NCBI GenBank assembly: GCA_947462525.1
Contig: CANHPK010000093.1
Location: forward strand, 1 to 6,447
Length of the DNA stretch: 6,447 nucleotides
Direction of reading: 5' to 3'
Origin: Roseiflexaceae bacterium
Lineage (GTDB): Bacteria > Chloroflexota > Chloroflexia > Chloroflexales > Roseiflexaceae
Positions 6,152 to 6,447 of this stretch are shown in pieces (position 1 is the first letter of the stretch; every line of letters starts with the position of its first letter). Position numbers and translations under genes: made by a program. Below the pieces are notes generated by a model. It did not search any database and had not been told where the DNA came from. It saw nothing but the letters and a program-made list of their open reading frames with translations.

Positions 6152-6447
6152 ATGTCGTATCGTGTAGGAATCATTGGGTGTGGTCGGCCATGGAAGAGTG
6201 AGGGTGCGACTGGATTCGGCATGTCACACCAGCACGCCTTTGGCTACAAAGCCAGTGGGCACGCCACGATTGTCGCCCTAGCAGACGTCGTACGGGCAAA
6301 TGCCGAGGCGTTCGCCGCTATTCATGGTGGTGCAGATGGCATTTACACCGATTACCACGAGATGCTCGCCAAAGCCAAGCTCGATATCGTCAGCATTGCC
6401 ACGTGGCCCCACATGCACGCGGACATGGTCATTGCTGCGGCCAATGC
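6152..6447 (+). CDS. Gfo/Idh/MocA-family oxidoreductase, N-terminal part (runs off the window)
   Basis: An NAD(P)-dependent dehydrogenase of sugars, polyols or cyclitols; only the first 98 residues are in the window. The start has an excellent ribosome binding site. The Rossmann fold is clear: strand and glycine loop YRVGIIGCG (3-11), helix with SHQHAFGY (25-32), second strand IVALADV (40-46) with Asp45 at the position that usually favours NAD over NADP, YTDYHEMLAKAKLDIVSIAT (65-84) and WPHMHADMV (85-93). Between the glycine loop and the conserved helix His there is an extra stretch, RPWKSEGATGFGM (12-24), about ten residues longer than in typical members. The catalytic EKP motif lies beyond the window. 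It sits 30 bases after the isomerase gene and is almost certainly co-transcribed with it. The substrate is unknown. Confidence 0.88.
   Translation, partial: MSYRVGIIGCGRPWKSEGATGFGMSHQHAFGYKASGHATIVALADVVRANAEAFAAIHGGADGIYTDYHEMLAKAKLDIVSIATWPHMHADMVIAAAN

Overview
This is a 6.4-kb bacterial chromosomal segment, moderately GC-rich, with every recognisable gene on the + strand. It holds five complete protein genes and the start of a sixth. Gaps are short (19 to 52 bases), and I see no mobile element, CRISPR array, tRNA or rRNA. The lipobox of the first gene and the mix of thiamine transport, RsmI, and IolE-like plus Gfo/Idh/MocA enzymes fit a free-living heterotroph. The style of the proteins suggests Chloroflexota or a similar deep-branching GC-rich phylum, but this is a weak impression that I cannot test from the sequence alone.

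Left part (1-1189): an 82-base leader contains a good intrinsic terminator just before the gene. Before that, at the window edge, is a sequence resembling the 3' end of a TPP (thiamine pyrophosphate) riboswitch. The gene encodes a ThiB/TbpA-type lipoprotein that binds thiamine or its phosphates. The arrangement suggests thiamine-controlled premature termination. The transporter's permease and ATPase genes are not downstream.

Middle part (1242-4092): a compact, divergent P-type cation ATPase resembling the CtpE/HAD-IC type, followed 19 bases later by rsmI, the 16S rRNA C1402 2'-O-methyltransferase. An extended -10 motif sits 6 bases before the rsmI start codon and there is no clear Shine-Dalgarno, so rsmI may have its own promoter and a leaderless mRNA. 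Its protein ends in an acidic tail instead of the usual C-terminal domain.

Right part (4123-6447): an M20-family metallo-deacylase/peptidase, an IolE-like sugar phosphate isomerase/epimerase (TIM barrel) and the N-terminal third or so of a Gfo/Idh/MocA oxidoreductase, separated by 25 and 30 bases. The last two very likely form part of a polyol, cyclitol or sugar catabolic operon. The M20 enzyme could belong to it (removing an acyl or aminoacyl group) or could simply be a neighbour.

I found no clearly new biological system. The items most worth checking are the truncated riboswitch and terminator, the unusual P-type ATPase, the possible leaderless rsmI promoter, and the substrate of the right-hand operon.
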